64,000 nucleotides of DNA, taken from Mesocentrotus franciscanus. Taxonomy: Eukaryota; Echinodermata; Echinoidea; Camarodonta; Strongylocentrotidae. The stretch is from NCBI GenBank assembly GCA_037976565.1, contig CP137672.1, positions 24,769,134-24,833,133 of the forward strand. Direction: 5' to 3'. The translations under genes and the position numbers were made by a program. The notes under the pieces were generated by a model. That model had not been told where the DNA came from, did no database searches, and saw nothing but the letters and a program-made list of their open reading frames with translations. Below are positions 23,461 to 35,990 of the stretch, piece after piece (within the stretch, counting starts at the first letter, position 1; every line of letters begins with the position of its first letter).

Positions 23461-23745
23461 AAGAGCTTATGGACACAAAATAAGTCTATTGAAATACAGC
23501 TTGGAGGGAAAAAGTGCTGGGTGAAATTGTCCAACATGAACGTAATTATGTGTCCAATAAATTCTTAGGCAATTATAGACCCATCTATGGTGATGTTGCT
23601 TAATATGATGCAGCGTAACAGCTGCACTGCTAAAGCCAGGGTAATTATGCTGCATTATTGTAGAGCGCTTAGAGACTTCTGATAAAGTAAGGTTTAGGCG
23701 CTATATAAGCACTATAATTATAATTATGATTAAAAGGTGATCGTG
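23460..23745 (+). mobile_element. Probable SINE remnant
   Basis: It ends with GTAGAGCGCTTAGAGACTTC and GGCGCTATATAAGCACTATA followed by TAATTATAATTATG, a tail style seen in tRNA-derived SINEs and similar to 22240-22270. No intact promoter boxes are visible. Confidence 0.45.
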
Positions 23746-24514
23746 ACTGGGCACATAGCACTTTTCAAAAACAGAACGGATACAAAATTACCCTCGTGTT
23801 GTGTAATGTTTACCCAACATTTTTACAGTATATTAAAATTAGATCACTTGAAGATTGTCATATATAAAAAATATAAATATTTCATGCCCCTTACAATATG
23901 ACGTCAAAATAGATTAACCGACATGACAATATTTTGACAACTTGATTCATTTTGTTATTATTTAGGAAACGTTTATGATGTAATTGTATCTATTTACATT
24001 CTAGTCTCTGTTCAAACGTACAACTTTGCTTATAATATGTCTTGAAACCAAGTTGGTGATTTCCAACTGCGGGAGGAAATATAGAATAGTTGAAACCATG
24101 CTATTGCGGGCTCTATCATAAATAATTTCAGTGCCTTTCATATACAAAGATAATAAGCAGAGATTGTCCATATTCTGAATCATACATAATACATAGATAC
24201 ATACAGATATTAGGGGTTTTGGTCTTCAAATCAATCTCATACAAAATAGATTTTCTGAACGTAACGGTACGTGACGAAAACTTAAATTTTAATCAATTTC
24301 TCTCTAATCTACGTTTACGTTTACATCGTTGCTGGAAAGAGTGGGAAATAATATGATAACAAAGTGTGTCCTCAAAACTTAAAGCATTTTTATCTCACTC
24401 ATCATGTTGATATGAAAAATATATGAAATTGAAAGCACTTGAACCTAAAATAGTGAAATACAAGGAGGAGACAAATAAAAGCTTTTTTAATACTTTAATT
24501 TACTTTTTTTTTTG

Positions 24515-24816
24515 TTGGTTAATGTTTACTGCAGCTTGAGCATGATACATATGTTTGGTTCTTTAACGTGGAGCCCTATTTAATAATCGTTGTCGTGTTA
24601 AGCGCAACCCGCCTCAAAATTTATGGAAAGATTTAGCACTTGAGCACGTATCGCTTTGATTCTCGCCATGCATCTGTCGTCATTGATCCATCTTTATTTC
24701 AAACTGTTGTTTACAAAGTATAATATTGTGCTGAAAGATTTTTGCAATGTCACTCATAGGGTGGGGGATTTGCTGAAATCGCTTTCTCTCCCTGTCGCTT
24801 TTATCACCCTCCTCAT

Positions 24817-24865
<49 letters not shown>

Positions 24866-25620
24866 CTTTTATTCCCTCTCTCTCTCTCTCTTTCTCCTTT
24901 TCAATTACTCTCTTTCTCTCTCTCCCCCCTCTCTAGCATATTCTCTTGCTCTCTCTTTCTGTCTTTCTCTCTCTCTCTATTTTCTTTCTCTGTCTCTTTA
25001 ATTTACTTTTTGTTTTGGTTAAGGTTTACTGCAGCTTGAGCATGATACATATTGAAATAAGTAATAGTCATGGAGTGAAATATGAGCGCACCTTGTGTGT
25101 TTTCTTTCTTCCGATAATTGAATTTATATTGGTTTAAACACCTTGTAGAGATATTTGTTCAGTGAATGTGAAAAAAAATGTTTGGTTCTTTAACGTGGAG
25201 CCCTTTTTAATAATCGTTGTCGTGTTAAGCGCAACCCGCCTCAAAATTTATGGAAAGATTTAGCACTTGAGCACGTATCGCTTTGATTCTCGCCATGCAT
25301 CTGTCGTCATCGATCCATCTTTATTTCAAACTGTTGTTTACAAAGTATAATATTGTGCTGAAAGTTTTTTGCAATGTCACTCATAGGGTGGGGGATTTGC
25401 TGGAATCTCTTTCTCTCCCTGTCGCTTTTATCACCCTCCTCATCATCTCTCTCTCTCTCTCTCTCTTTACTTCCCAGCTCTCTCTCTATATATATCTTTT
25501 ATTCCCTCTCTCTCTCTCTCTCTCTCTTTCTCCTTTTCAATCACTCTATTTCTTTCTCTCTCTCTATCTCTCTCTTTTCTTTCTCTGTCTCTGTAATGTA
25601 CTTTTTTATTGCAAATCGAC
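24515..25620 (+). repeat. Tandem duplication of about 0.63 kb with CT/TA microsatellites
   Basis: The block beginning GTTTGGTTCTTTAACGTGGA at about 24553 recurs at about 25180 with a few changes, including the (CT)n and (TA)n tract. A third partial match (TTTACTGCAGCTTGAGCATG) occurs at 24528 and 25025. Leu/Ser-rich open frames across it come from the CT repeat and are not genes. Confidence 0.85.
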
Positions 25621-25699
25621 CGGCTTTTCCTTCTTGTCAACATTATTTTGTGTTAATCAAAACTTGATTTTTGTTAAGAGTTGTCAGGGATAGTGCGAC

Positions 25700-27005
25700 T
25701 TGTATCAAATATTTGTTTTGTTTTTATCTCACACCTCAAAGCAAATATAAGACTAAAATAATAATGTGTGCGAGCGTAATTTGAGCTATGAATGAAAGTT
25801 AACTCATTAATAATGAATCATTTCATGCAGAACAAGCGGATGCTCACATTCATGTTCTCTGTATTATCTTTCAGAAGATTTCCCTTGCAATCACAAACAA
25901 ACCTAGGTATTTGATATATGTGTTGTCGTATAAATGATGTAAAGGTGATCGCATCTGCACGAGTGAAGGAGGAAAACGAAATGCTGAATATTAGGACTTC
26001 TGAAACACCAGAGAACTGGAGGCGTCTCGTGTAATGTGACTGATTTGACTCTCCAGGTTCGCGATCGGGTGCGGGTGAGCACATTACATAGATCATTCCA
26101 TATCAAATTCATTTTTTTCGTAAAAGAGTTAGTTGTTTCAATTTTAAATTCTCCATGTACCACACACATGCAAATTGAGATTCACTGGCTTTTTTAAGGT
26201 TGGTGTTTCCTACTGTATATGTAAAACCCCAAAATCCAGTTTGCAATTTTAGATATATTTTATAGCCAATGCATTATTTAAAACCAGAAGCGCACGAGGC
26301 GTTCTTTCCCGACCGCTAATTACACAAAATGATTGCTCTATTCAATTGAATTCATATCAAAACTAGCATTGTACATTAGGCCTCTATAGATAATGATGGC
26401 TGCGCCCCGGGATGTCACACAAATTTTCTGTAGGCACTCTTTTGTTTGTGTAGATTTTAAATCCAGTTTTCCGTCGATTTTTGGACTAATTTGAAATCTT
26501 GCGCTAGGCCATCGCACCCTGCTTTAATGGGTTGCGTCTGTGACTAGAGATTGCGCCTGTTCGTTTATATGTATATTCCGGAATGTCTTTAGATAGCGTA
26601 ATTGAAATAACGCCTCGTAAGGACCGGATCTATGTGTCAAAGGCAAATGTCGAGCTTCAACTTACCCACTGGCTCTCCTAATATTGCAGATTTCTTGCCC
26701 CGTTGCCTTGGTAACATCTTTTCGTATAAGCTGTCTTGATTGAACCTTGAGCTTTGACGAGATAATCTGAAGCAAGCAGCTTTTCCAAGCTAAACGGGAT
26801 GGAATTTATTGTGACAGCATGTGATAGTACAGACAACAAAATGGTGTAATTTTGTTTATTTGCAATACAAATAGTGATTTGGCAGTATTGCTATTGTAAA
26901 ATACACTGCTAGTCGAGCGTAATCCGCAGCAAGCGTAAAATTGTGCTCGATTCATCGCGTACAATGTTCGAATATGCATTAATACATCTTTTTCCAGGAA
27001 ACAAC
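25700..27005. other. Upstream region of copy 3, no gene seen
   Basis: No coding exon recognised. It probably contains the former promoter and 5' leader of the plus-strand SRCR copy, whose first ATG candidate is at 27006. No TATA box or initiator can be assigned confidently. Confidence 0.4.
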
Positions 27006-27123
27006 ATGGATTGGTGTATAAGGGCCCGTGCCGTGACACTCACACTGTTTGGGATATGCATTTTGCACCTGACCGTAATGGAGCCAATGAAGGCAACTTC
27101 GTCTATTCCCAACACTTTGTGGG
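27006..27123 (+). CDS. Copy 3 first coding exon (signal peptide)
   Basis: The ATG at 27006 opens MDWCIRARAVTLTLFGICIL, continues HLTVMEPMKATSSIP and ends NTLWG at a GTGAGTAC donor in phase 1. It shows a basic start then a hydrophobic core. An earlier in-frame ATG exists at 26943, but 27006 gives the better signal peptide. The exon is intact although the downstream exons of this copy are damaged. Confidence 0.65.
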
Positions 27124-27459
27124 GTGAGTACCGTTATCCTGAAACTGCATTGCCTGTTCAATCAGGGAAGGTACAGTTTATAGGTTGTTATAAAATGGCA
27201 AGAACACGTTGCTGCAATAGTGATGGTTTGTAACACAGTCATATGGATTAAGTCATCGTGGAGTTTATTCGACAACTGTGTTTGAACGGCTGGTTGGATA
27301 TCCTGTATGGAAACAAAAATGAAAGGACACTAAATATAAGGCTTACAAATCATGCATTCAATCTGTCTCAATTCCCAATTTAGACTCCATAATAAAAATG
27401 AACCATGTCATAATTAATTAACTTTTGTTAAACTCTTGAAATTAAACTAGCGAAAGCCC

Positions 27460-28090
27460 TATCACTATCTCTAGAAACATAATAAGATAAGAGACAATTA
27501 TATTAAACAATATAATTACAAATTAATTCATAGGGTATTGCCCTCTAAAGATAATCTCTTCACATGGAAAATCTAACGAATATAAAATTTGTCATGTAAA
27601 AGAAACTATTGAGCATTTATATTTCATTGCAAGAATATAAGAGTTTTCTGGAAAATTATCTCTAGAATTATATATTTCATTTTAAAACAGAAATTGAAAT
27701 TGATATGAAAATGTTTTTGATTGGATATAAGATAAATAACAAAAAATTAACTTTTCTAAATTTCTTGATAAATTATGAAAAACTTGTTAATATATACAAA
27801 GATTACGTAAAGCAAAACTTTGGGGAAGTACAAAGCAATCCAAAGAGGTTAAGAAATTATTTTATTTCATCATTGAAATATTATTTGAAATACAAAGAAA
27901 ATATAAAATACTTCGATAATGAAGATGTTAAGAAAGTAATAGAAATGTTTTAATGATCATTTTAAGAATTTATTTTGATCTTGTATATAATTCATATATT
28001 TCGTTTTACTTGTGTTGTAATGTAATGTATTTTGAAATGGAATAATAAAGTCCCTCTGAAGAGGTAAAGAGAAAGAAAAAAATATCTAGA
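27460..28090 (+). mobile_element. LINE C-terminal fragment (L1/Tx1-like)
   Basis: One frame gives a Cys/His remnant (IEHLYFHC) and then, from 27705 to 27953, a Lys/Asn-rich tail with the pattern FLNFLINYEKLVNIYKDY and ending KKVIEMF. This resembles the terminal region after the reverse transcriptase in L1/Tx1-type LINEs. The upstream part is absent. It lies in an intron of copy 3. Confidence 0.6.
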
Positions 28091-28993
28091 AACATTTAAA
28101 ATATAGTTCGATCCTAATTTCGCAAAGAACCAACAATTCGTATTCACTATGCTAAATTAACACCACTTCTTCCAAATGACTACACACAAACTTTCTCTAA
28201 CTCTACTTTGAGGAAATTTCCTTGTAAAAAAACGTCTGTACTTATGTGTGAACGTCTAAATCAATAAAACAAATCTCCGTAGAAAGACACCACGATACTT
28301 CGATCTACCATACATCATGCTGTGAAAACGTAAGTGAGATTATTTTTCAGAACTTCTCTTCCCTCTCTCTCTTTAAAGACGAAGACAATAATAATATAGG
28401 TAAACATACCTTAAAGGAATGGTAAGAAATCAACGGCTATAACTCTGAGCCAATTGCTGTCTTCGTGAGCAAAACTGTTGACGGATGAAAAACATGGTGG
28501 TTTCCAAAACTTCTTTCCTTCGTCTTTTCCCCAAGTCCTTAAATTAAATCAAGAAAGTGTCATTCTATGACATAGGCCTTATAGCCTCACCTTTCTCTCA
28601 CTGATAAGGTTGCTAAAGCTGTGTTCGTGTGTTGTGTTGTGCTTGTCATGTCTCTCTCTCTCTACTCCCCTCTTTCTCTTTATCAATGTGTGTACATTCA
28701 ACCTATTACGTAATATCCCATGACCTGGCATCATTCAGTGAACCTGCATGCATCATCAGGTTGATTATAATTGGCTGCCAGAAAAGTACTCTTTCTATCT
28801 CATTTTAATATCTATTTTGAAAGTCAATTTCTTCCTTTTTTATTTTGATAGTTCGAACTGATTTGTTTTAATGCCAGGTTGCTTTTCAATATAATAAGAG
28901 GGTAGGAATAAAAATAGGCTAATAGACTGTTTACAAATTTATTTCAATTTATGCATGTTTTTTACCTATATATCATTTGTTTTTCTTGCATAG

Positions 28994-29322
28994 ATACGAA
29001 AGATAAGAATGTGATACTTTTTTACTTTGAGTTTGAGGATACCTTCAATCCGTCTGAAGGGCGCGTCGATGTGTATATAAACGGTTCCTGGGGAACTATC
29101 TGCGCCAATGACTGGGACGTAGTCGATGCGTCAGTAGTCTGCGTCAGTCTAGGTTTCACCGAGGCCGTGAAAGCACATTTCTTATATCGTGCATCCTACA
29201 AAAAAATTGTGCAACAAGCGATACTTTTGCAATGAGTCAGCTATCTTTGATTGTCCCCCATAGCGAGCCAATGGAATATGATTTTCTTCCTAATGCCACG
29301 GTTTGGTGCTTGAACGATACAA
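28994..29322 (+). pseudogene. Copy 3 SRCR1 exon, frameshifted
   Basis: An SRCR domain: [20 protein letters not shown] then [15 protein letters not shown]. The frame is lost after RASYKK near an A7 run (29200-29206). The C-terminal half ([11 protein letters not shown], closing WCLNDT) is in another frame and includes TAG. The 329-base length is not a multiple of three. Its WG.IC, CVSLGF and CLN-T motifs match copy 1 SRCR1. Acceptor GCATAG and donor GTAAGTC remain good. Confidence 0.85.
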
Positions 29323-29439
29323 GTAAGTCAATTCATTACACCGAAATAATATGCATATGCTTTCAGGAAATATATAGGCCTCTTTTAATGTCAATTTCAT
29401 GTTAAGTCACTTTGAAAAAATATTTTTTTATTCATGCAC

Positions 29440-30329
29440 TGCAAAAACAAGGGTGTTAAATTCAACACCATGGGTGTTAATTTTAACACTTTCCCGGTAT
29501 CTATATCGGAAAACACCAGCTGGTGTTATTTAACACCAGGGTTTGGAATTAAACAATTCAATTCCACACTTGGTGTTAATATTTGACAACTCCTACTGGT
29601 GTAGATTAACACCAATATCTGGAATCATAACAAATTCAATACCACTTTTGGTGTTTATATTCTTGTTGATCCATTAGAGATTTTTCTATGGGTTTCTAAT
29701 GGTCCCACATTCCATATTCCCTATTATCGACCATTATCGACCAGGGTAGAAGAACCAGTGGTAAACTGATAATTCATAATCGGTGTTGGCAACTGTCCAC
29801 CAATAGGCCATCACATAGATCATTTGAAGTAAATTCAAGATTAACATTTAAGTGATACAGGCTGGTACACGAATATATAATAAACATGCATGTTGTTTCT
29901 TGGTTAGTAATCATATAATCAATATATCTATTGCTAAAACGTTAATGTAATTGTAACAAGATCGGACAAATAATCTATTGGTCAATAATTGCCAAAGGAA
30001 AATTCAAATCACAAAATTGATGTGCATTGTCATAATTTGCTTAACAAATCATGATAAATGTATTTTTCTGTGAACACGTGTAAAGTAATCATTAAGCACG
30101 CGTACACTTTGTAAAAACTTATTCGACCAATCAACCGTTTTAAACGAAATCACGTGATGATACTTTCAGCATAAAACTACACCATGTTACTTAACGCCCA
30201 GTAATTATTAATGCATGCTTAAATCTGACCGATGTTAAAAAAAACACCACTGAGACAACACACCTTTATAATCAACACCAATGGTGTCAAAAAAATACAA
30301 TACCATACTGGTGTAAGAATTTCTACACC
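29440..30329. mobile_element. Insertion rich in GGTGTT/AACACC boxes
   Basis: The left end (GCAAAAACAAGGGTGTTAAA) and the reverse complement of the right end share AGGGTGT..AAATTC..ACACC. Many inverted GGTGTT and AACACC words cluster at both ends (29450-29660 and 30240-30325). The right end abuts the middle of an SRCR2 exon whose first half is gone. No transposase is seen. Confidence 0.6.
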
Positions 30330-30507
30330 CTGGGCACAGCAATTGCAGCCGATCAAGGTCTCGTGTTGTCAAAGACCACCGAGAGGGCGTCCTGTGACTT
30401 ACAGTGCAGAGGGGATGAATCAAGTATTATTCCGATGCCCCGGTTCTAGTTTAGGTGTGTACGAGTGTAATTCTACTCGAGCGCCTTTGTAAAATGCTCA
30501 TCTGGAG
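30330..30507 (+). pseudogene. Copy 3 SRCR2 exon, 3' part only
   Basis: Begins LGTAIAADQGLVLSKTTERA then SCDLQCRGDESSI, aligning with the second half of copy 1 SRCR2. Two frame changes follow: RCPGSSLGVYECNST lies in a second frame and VKCSSGG in a third. The donor GTGAGAAA remains. The first half is absent where the preceding insertion ends. Confidence 0.8.
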
Positions 30508-30719
30508 GTGAGAAATACATTTAAATGATCTCCGTATTCTGATAGGTTCTTGCTGAAGATACTTGATATCATGTACAACTCCATCTTGTTTATCATTTAT
30601 TACAAGCGGTCAGTATTTTCTATAAAAAAAAGTATACGTGAAGACATATTACGATATTCATAACTAAATTTGTAATCATTAAATATGGTTGTAGATATAA
30701 TATAAAACTATTGAAGAAC

Positions 30720-31495
30720 AACAAGGCCTGCGGTTGGGAAAAATAGCTGCCGAAACTCTAAAGGCTTGTGGACAACCAATGAGACAATAACCGGGAAAAT
30801 TTTCTGTAGAATGGTCCTCATGAGAATACAGGGAACCCTTGAGAATCATCTGATATATGAACAATGTGGCTTCAGAAGTTGTAGGGGCACCACAGATGCT
30901 GTGTTTGTCGTTAGACAGATCATCGAAAACGCCTGGGAAAGAAGGATACCAATCCACTTGAACTTTGTTGACTTTAATGCAGCATTTTTTTTAAATGTCT
31001 TATTTGCAGACGATACAACTATCATCTCAACTCATAGCAACCTAATTGTTTTTGTTAGAAAACACCAATAATGAATTATGTAAAATAGCCGATTGGTTAG
31101 ATGCTAATAAATTGATTGTTAATTATGAGAAAACTAAAGTTATGTATTTTAGAAAACCTCATGTATCACAAAATTGTTTAGATTTCATATAAAAGTGAAA
31201 GATGTTAGTTTAAATTTGGTTAACTCTGTCAAATTCCTAGGATTGATACTTGATGATAATCTGTCATTTAGGGAACACCGTTTCTTTATAAGTAATAAGA
31301 TGTCAAAGAACATAGGTATATTATATAAATTACGTAGTACCCTTACTGAATAACACCTGTTTATGCTTTATAATTATTTATTACTTCCCTATATTTATTA
31401 TGGCAATATTACTTGGGCAAGTTGTGGCACTACTAAATTGAACCCTATACACAGACTGCAAAAGAGGCCTTACGCATATGTTCGAACTCCCCTAT
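30720..31495 (+). mobile_element. Fused LINE fragments (two families)
   Basis: 30766-30990 encodes reverse-transcriptase fragment YEQCGFRSCRGTTDAVFVVR followed by HLNFVDFNAAF. At about 30992 it joins a different LINE, beginning NVLFADDTTI (the catalytic FADD) and continuing with CKIADWLDANKLIVNYEKTK and FLGLILDDNLSFREH. The second part resembles CR1/L2/Jockey-like elements. Stops and frameshifts show both are dead. Confidence 0.75.
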
Positions 31496-31970
31496 TGCCT
31501 GGATTACATTTGGCCTACGATTAGTCTACGGAGCCCGTATCCTGCCCGTATCCCCTTTTCCGTGCGGCCGTGCGGCCTCCGTGCGGGGGCAGGAGGTGGC
31601 CGTGAGATTTTCGTACGGATTCAAGGGCTCCGCAGCCTTTACGATTTTGTTTCGCGGGAAGTTATACAAATTTGAAAAATCGTAAGCCCGTAGCCCGTAG
31701 ACATGTCGTAGGTAGCACTGCACAATCCCCGCACGGGCATCGCGCGGAGGTGCAACGCCACCTACGACATGTCTACGGGCTACGGGCTTACGATTTTTCA
31801 AATTTGTATAACTTCTCAAGAAACAAAATTGTAGAGGTCGCGGAGCCCGTGAATCCGTACGAAAATCTCAAGGCCGCCTACTGCCTCCCCACGGAGGCTG
31901 CACGGAAGAGGGGATACGGGCAGGATACGGGCTCCGTAGACTAATCGCAGGCCAAATGTAATCTAGGCAT
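31496..31970. mobile_element. Long foldback (palindromic) transposon in the LINE
   Basis: The ends are inverted copies (TGCCTGGATTACATTTGGCC against GGCCAAATGTAATCTAGGCA). The pairing continues inward through GTCTACGGAGCCCGTATCC and TTATACAAATTTGAAAAATC for almost the whole 475 bases, leaving a small loop near 31730. It interrupts the CR1/L2-like LINE, which resumes at 31971. GC content is far above its surroundings. Confidence 0.88.
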
Positions 31971-32400
31971 TACCTCCTTTTAAAGCCCAATATTTGCAAG
32001 GTTAAACACATTGACAATTTTTTATATTCATAAAATCTAAATTGCGATCCTGATGTATTACGTGAAACATAATTTAGCACCTCTTAATATAATAAATTTA
32101 TTTCAGTATAATAAAGATTACCATCAATATAATACCCGTTCCCACTCTAAATTCCATTATCCATTAGCACTCAATCAGTCAACTCTTAATGCATTTAAAT
32201 CTGTTGGTCCTAAAATATGGAATTCACTCCCTTCTGATGTAACTTCCAGCACTAATGTTTACTTCATTTAAAACCAAACTCAAACGTTCAATAATAATTA
32301 CCTATGTCAAAATAAACAAGTAATTTCATCTCTCCTCCCTACTTTTTCTTACTTCACCTTTTCCTATTTCCCTTTACCTGTATATTTAGTGTTTAATGTT
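31971..32400 (+). mobile_element. CR1/L2-like LINE, 3' end
   Basis: Continuation of the element split by the foldback. 32053-32271 encodes NTRSHSKFHYPLALNQSTLN then GPKIWNSLPSDV, a conserved C-terminal signature of many CR1/L2/Jockey-type LINEs. A 3' UTR follows. Confidence 0.75.
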
Positions 32401-33755
32401 TTAATGTGTTTTTAGGTGATCTGTCATTGACAGATCACCTATTGATTTCGTCAGAATTTTCTTTCTTTATTATTATTTATTTATTTATTTATTTATTAGG
32501 TGGTCTGTCAACGACAGACTACCTATTGATTTCGTCAGAATTTTCTTTCTTTATTATTTCTTCCGTCCACTTTTTTGTGTACACGTTTACTCGAAATCGA
32601 CATGGTCAATTTCCTTCGAATTTCTGTCAGTCATCAGGCCCTATAATATCAAGTTCAAGTAACCTTCTCAAGGTCATGGAGTCATCGTGACGTCATCCAG
32701 GCGCCATTTTGTGATATTTTCTGAAAATCACAAACGATCATAACTTCATAACAGAAAGTCATTTCTCATTCATATTTACCATGATCAAGGTCAATATCCG
32801 TCCGGTCAATTTCAGGTCAATAAACGCGCGCGCGTACGTCCGCGCGTCAGTGCGCGCAAATTTAAAAATGCTCAAAATCGTCTCAAATTCATTTTGCATA
32901 CGTTTCAGGTCATTTTAAGCATTTCGCAAAACGCGAAAACGCGAATTTCGCGCGTTTTCGTTCGTGACGGCCGAACGAAAATAATTCCTCCTAGTTTATT
33001 TTTGACATGATGTTCCTCATTTTTTCTGAACAATTTGATACCATGTTTATCCTTTTATGACCATTAATAACGGAATGAGCGTCCGTTCAAGAAACATGTC
33101 CGTGCGCGCGAGCTCTTGTAATACATAGCATATATGGGCAAAAACATGCCTATACAAAATCCATTATAGCTCTTTGGGATGCACGGGGACCTTCAATTTT
33201 TTTCATATTTGATTAGATCATGAGTCGGAGATATGATTTCTGGTCTCATTTGGCCATTATATATATCGTGACATCATCATAATGGCCTTGGAACTCAAAA
33301 ACGAATTTGCATATTATGACGTCAGCATATTTATGGAAAATTGATCGTATCTCTCTCAATATTGATCAATTTTCTTTAAATTTCGATATGATGTAGTTAA
33401 GACAATTCTCTACAAGATTAGTGCACATCATTTTTCATTTTGATGACGTTATCATGGTGAAAATTTCATTTGAAGATGACATGTCAGAATTTTCTTAATT
33501 TGCGTGTTATGTCTATGGACGGTGAATTTCGTTCACATCATGAATCTACATGACATTAATCTTTGAGCACTATCTAGCTTATTTGTGCTCTATTTTCTCC
33601 CAAATTTGGGTATGTTATAGCTGAGACTATGGGCTATAAAACCGTGCTTTTGGTTTTTTGATCAGACGATGGGAACATGTCGAAATTTTCAATTGAATGT
33701 TGAAATCGCGACTATGCTAAGGCCGTTTGTCAGCTTTGCTTGTTAAGTCTATGAG

Positions 33756-33834
33756 AAATATTTTGGTCCATTGGTTAAAGCGCTTGCCTCCCATTCAATC
33801 GACCCAGGCTCTAAGCTTTGATTCCCGTGGGTCA
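33756..33834 (+). other. tRNA-like module in the inner element
   Basis: Degraded version of the tRNA-like sequence at 37868, sharing GCTTGCCTCCCATTC and TTTGATTCCCGTGGGTCA. Box A is changed and stems do not pair. Not a functional tRNA. Confidence 0.55.
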
Positions 33835-34028
33835 TTTTTAAAAATTTATTTTTGGTTCTGTTTTTACATATGATTTGATCACCTCTTCCACTGTCATAAC
33901 ATATACAATCACAAACAACGTAATAGAATGCCTAATTTTGCACGTTATTTCTCTGGGAGAGGAATGTCAATAGTTTGCGTACAACCCTATGGGAAATCTG
34001 ATTCCTTGTTATTGATTAAACCTATATA

Positions 34029-35990
34029 GTGTTAATCTGTCTATTGGTTAAGAAACTAGAAGTGGAATGGAAATGCTTGGACAAAAGCATTCAGCATGGA
34101 AATAAGACACTACCAACTAAAAAGAAACCAGCAAAACAACCATGGATGACAGAAAAGTTTCTGAACTTGATGCAGGAGAGGCAAAAGCAAGTCAGAAACT
34201 CCAAATCATACAGAGACATCAATAAGGTAATTGATAATGAATGTAAAAAGCAAAAGAAGAATGGCTAACTCAAAAATTTGTTACAATAGAGCATTTCTCC
34301 AAGACAAACCAAACAAATGAAATGCACAGAGAAATCAAGCATTTTAAAAAGAAGAAAAACAAGGCAGCAAGCGGATGTATCAAGAACAAAGATGGAACAT
34401 CTTCCTCTTTGAAAAGGAAGATATTAAACAAAGATGGGAAGAATATATCCAAGACCTATTTGATGATGACAGAGGTCAATAACTTCCAATCACTGACAAC
34501 GAGGGTCCAAGTATACTGAACCAGCAGTTAAACATGCTCTGCATTCACTGGGAGCTTCTTAATCTGAAGGCCCGGATGGGATTACACGGGATGAACTTGT
34601 GGCCTTAAAAGAATTTGGGATTGAACATTTGACTAGTATTTGCCAAATGATATACAATACAGGTCATATTCCTGAAGATCTGAAAAAGTCGATATTTGTG
34701 ACAATTCCAAAGAAGCCTAAGGCAAGTGTATGTGAAGATTTCCGGACAAGTAGCCTTATGAGCCATGTAACCAAGTTGCTCTTAAAGATCATTCTCGACA
34801 AAATAAAATTTCAAATTGACAATGAAGTAGGAAAGAAACAGTTTGGTTTCGGACCTCAAAGTGGTACTAGAGAAGCCATATTCTGTATGAGAATGATGAC
34901 AGAAAGGTATATTGCAGCTAGTAAACAAAGAACTATATGTGTGCTTTATTGACTACTCTAAAGCATTCGACAAAATTCACCACGCCAAATTGATTGAAAG
35001 CTTACAAAAAATTAATCTGGATGGTAAAAACATACGTCTCATATCTAAACTTTACTGGGAGCAGACAGCAAAATTAACAATGAAATTACAGGTTACACAA
35101 AAATCAAAAGAGGAGTACCCATCTCTGTTCAACTTGTGCACAGAGTTGGTATTCAGGGAAATTTCAGATATGAAAGGTGTTAGTATTGGGGGTGTAAATA
35201 TTAATAATTTACGTTGTGCTGACGACACTGTACTTTGCGCAGAGAATAAAGCAGATTTACAACATGTATTTGATATTGTAAAAGTCAAAAGTGAAGAGTT
35301 TGGTCTATATATGCATGAATGTCAAGAAAACTAAGTCTATGATTTTTAGTAGAACAGAGAATACGCCTAGAATCTGTTTGAAACTCGATGGACATATTAT
35401 TGAGCAGGTCAGTAATGACATCTACTTAGGACAAAATATCACAGATGATGCCAGATGCGAAGCAGAAAAAAAAGAAGAATAGAAATAGCTAGGAATACAT
35501 TTCTGGCAATGAAATACTCATTCACAGATAGAAAGGTGAAATTTGCGCTTAGGTTAAGACTAGTAAACTGTTATGTATGGTCTGTATGGAGCAGAAACAT
35601 GGACAATAAGCAAGGCCATTGAAAATAGAATAACATCTTTTGAAATGTGAATTTACAGAAGAAAAATGAAAATAACCTGGAAACGAATGAAAACAGACAT
35701 AGAGATATTGCACATGGCAGGGCGTAAACAAATTGCACTGGTAGGATTAGTTAAAGAGAGAAAAGTGAAATACTTTGGTCATGTTAAAAGGCACCAGAGC
35801 CTCTTAAAGGATGTGTTGGAGGGAAGGGTGGAAGGAACTAGACCGAGAGCAAGACCCAGAATCAACTGGGAAGAGAATGTCAAGAACTGGAGTGGACTAA
35901 AAGAGTGCACTAGAATGGCAGAAGATAGAGTGAAATGGAAAGATGTTACAGTCAACCTCCGAACCGGGAGAAGATACTTAGATACTTAGA
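34029..35990 (+). mobile_element. Non-LTR retrotransposon (LINE), 5'-truncated and broken
   Basis: Pieces in order: linker region before the reverse transcriptase (KKPAKQPWMTEKFLNLMQER), RT fingers (GHIPEDLKKSIFVTIPKK), then CFIDYSKAFDKIHHAKLIES, then INNLRCADDTVLCAENKADL. The catalytic box reads CADD, where Y/F-A-D-D is usual. The tail has KYFGHVKRHQSLLKDVLEGR and GTRPRARPRINWEE, typical of LINEs annotated as endonuclease-reverse transcriptase. At least four frame changes or stops. No endonuclease domain seen. Confidence 0.82.

Noticed and set aside
24656..25693. Leu/Ser-rich frames of 97-136 codons
   Set aside because: Translations of (CT)n and (TA)n in a tandem duplication.
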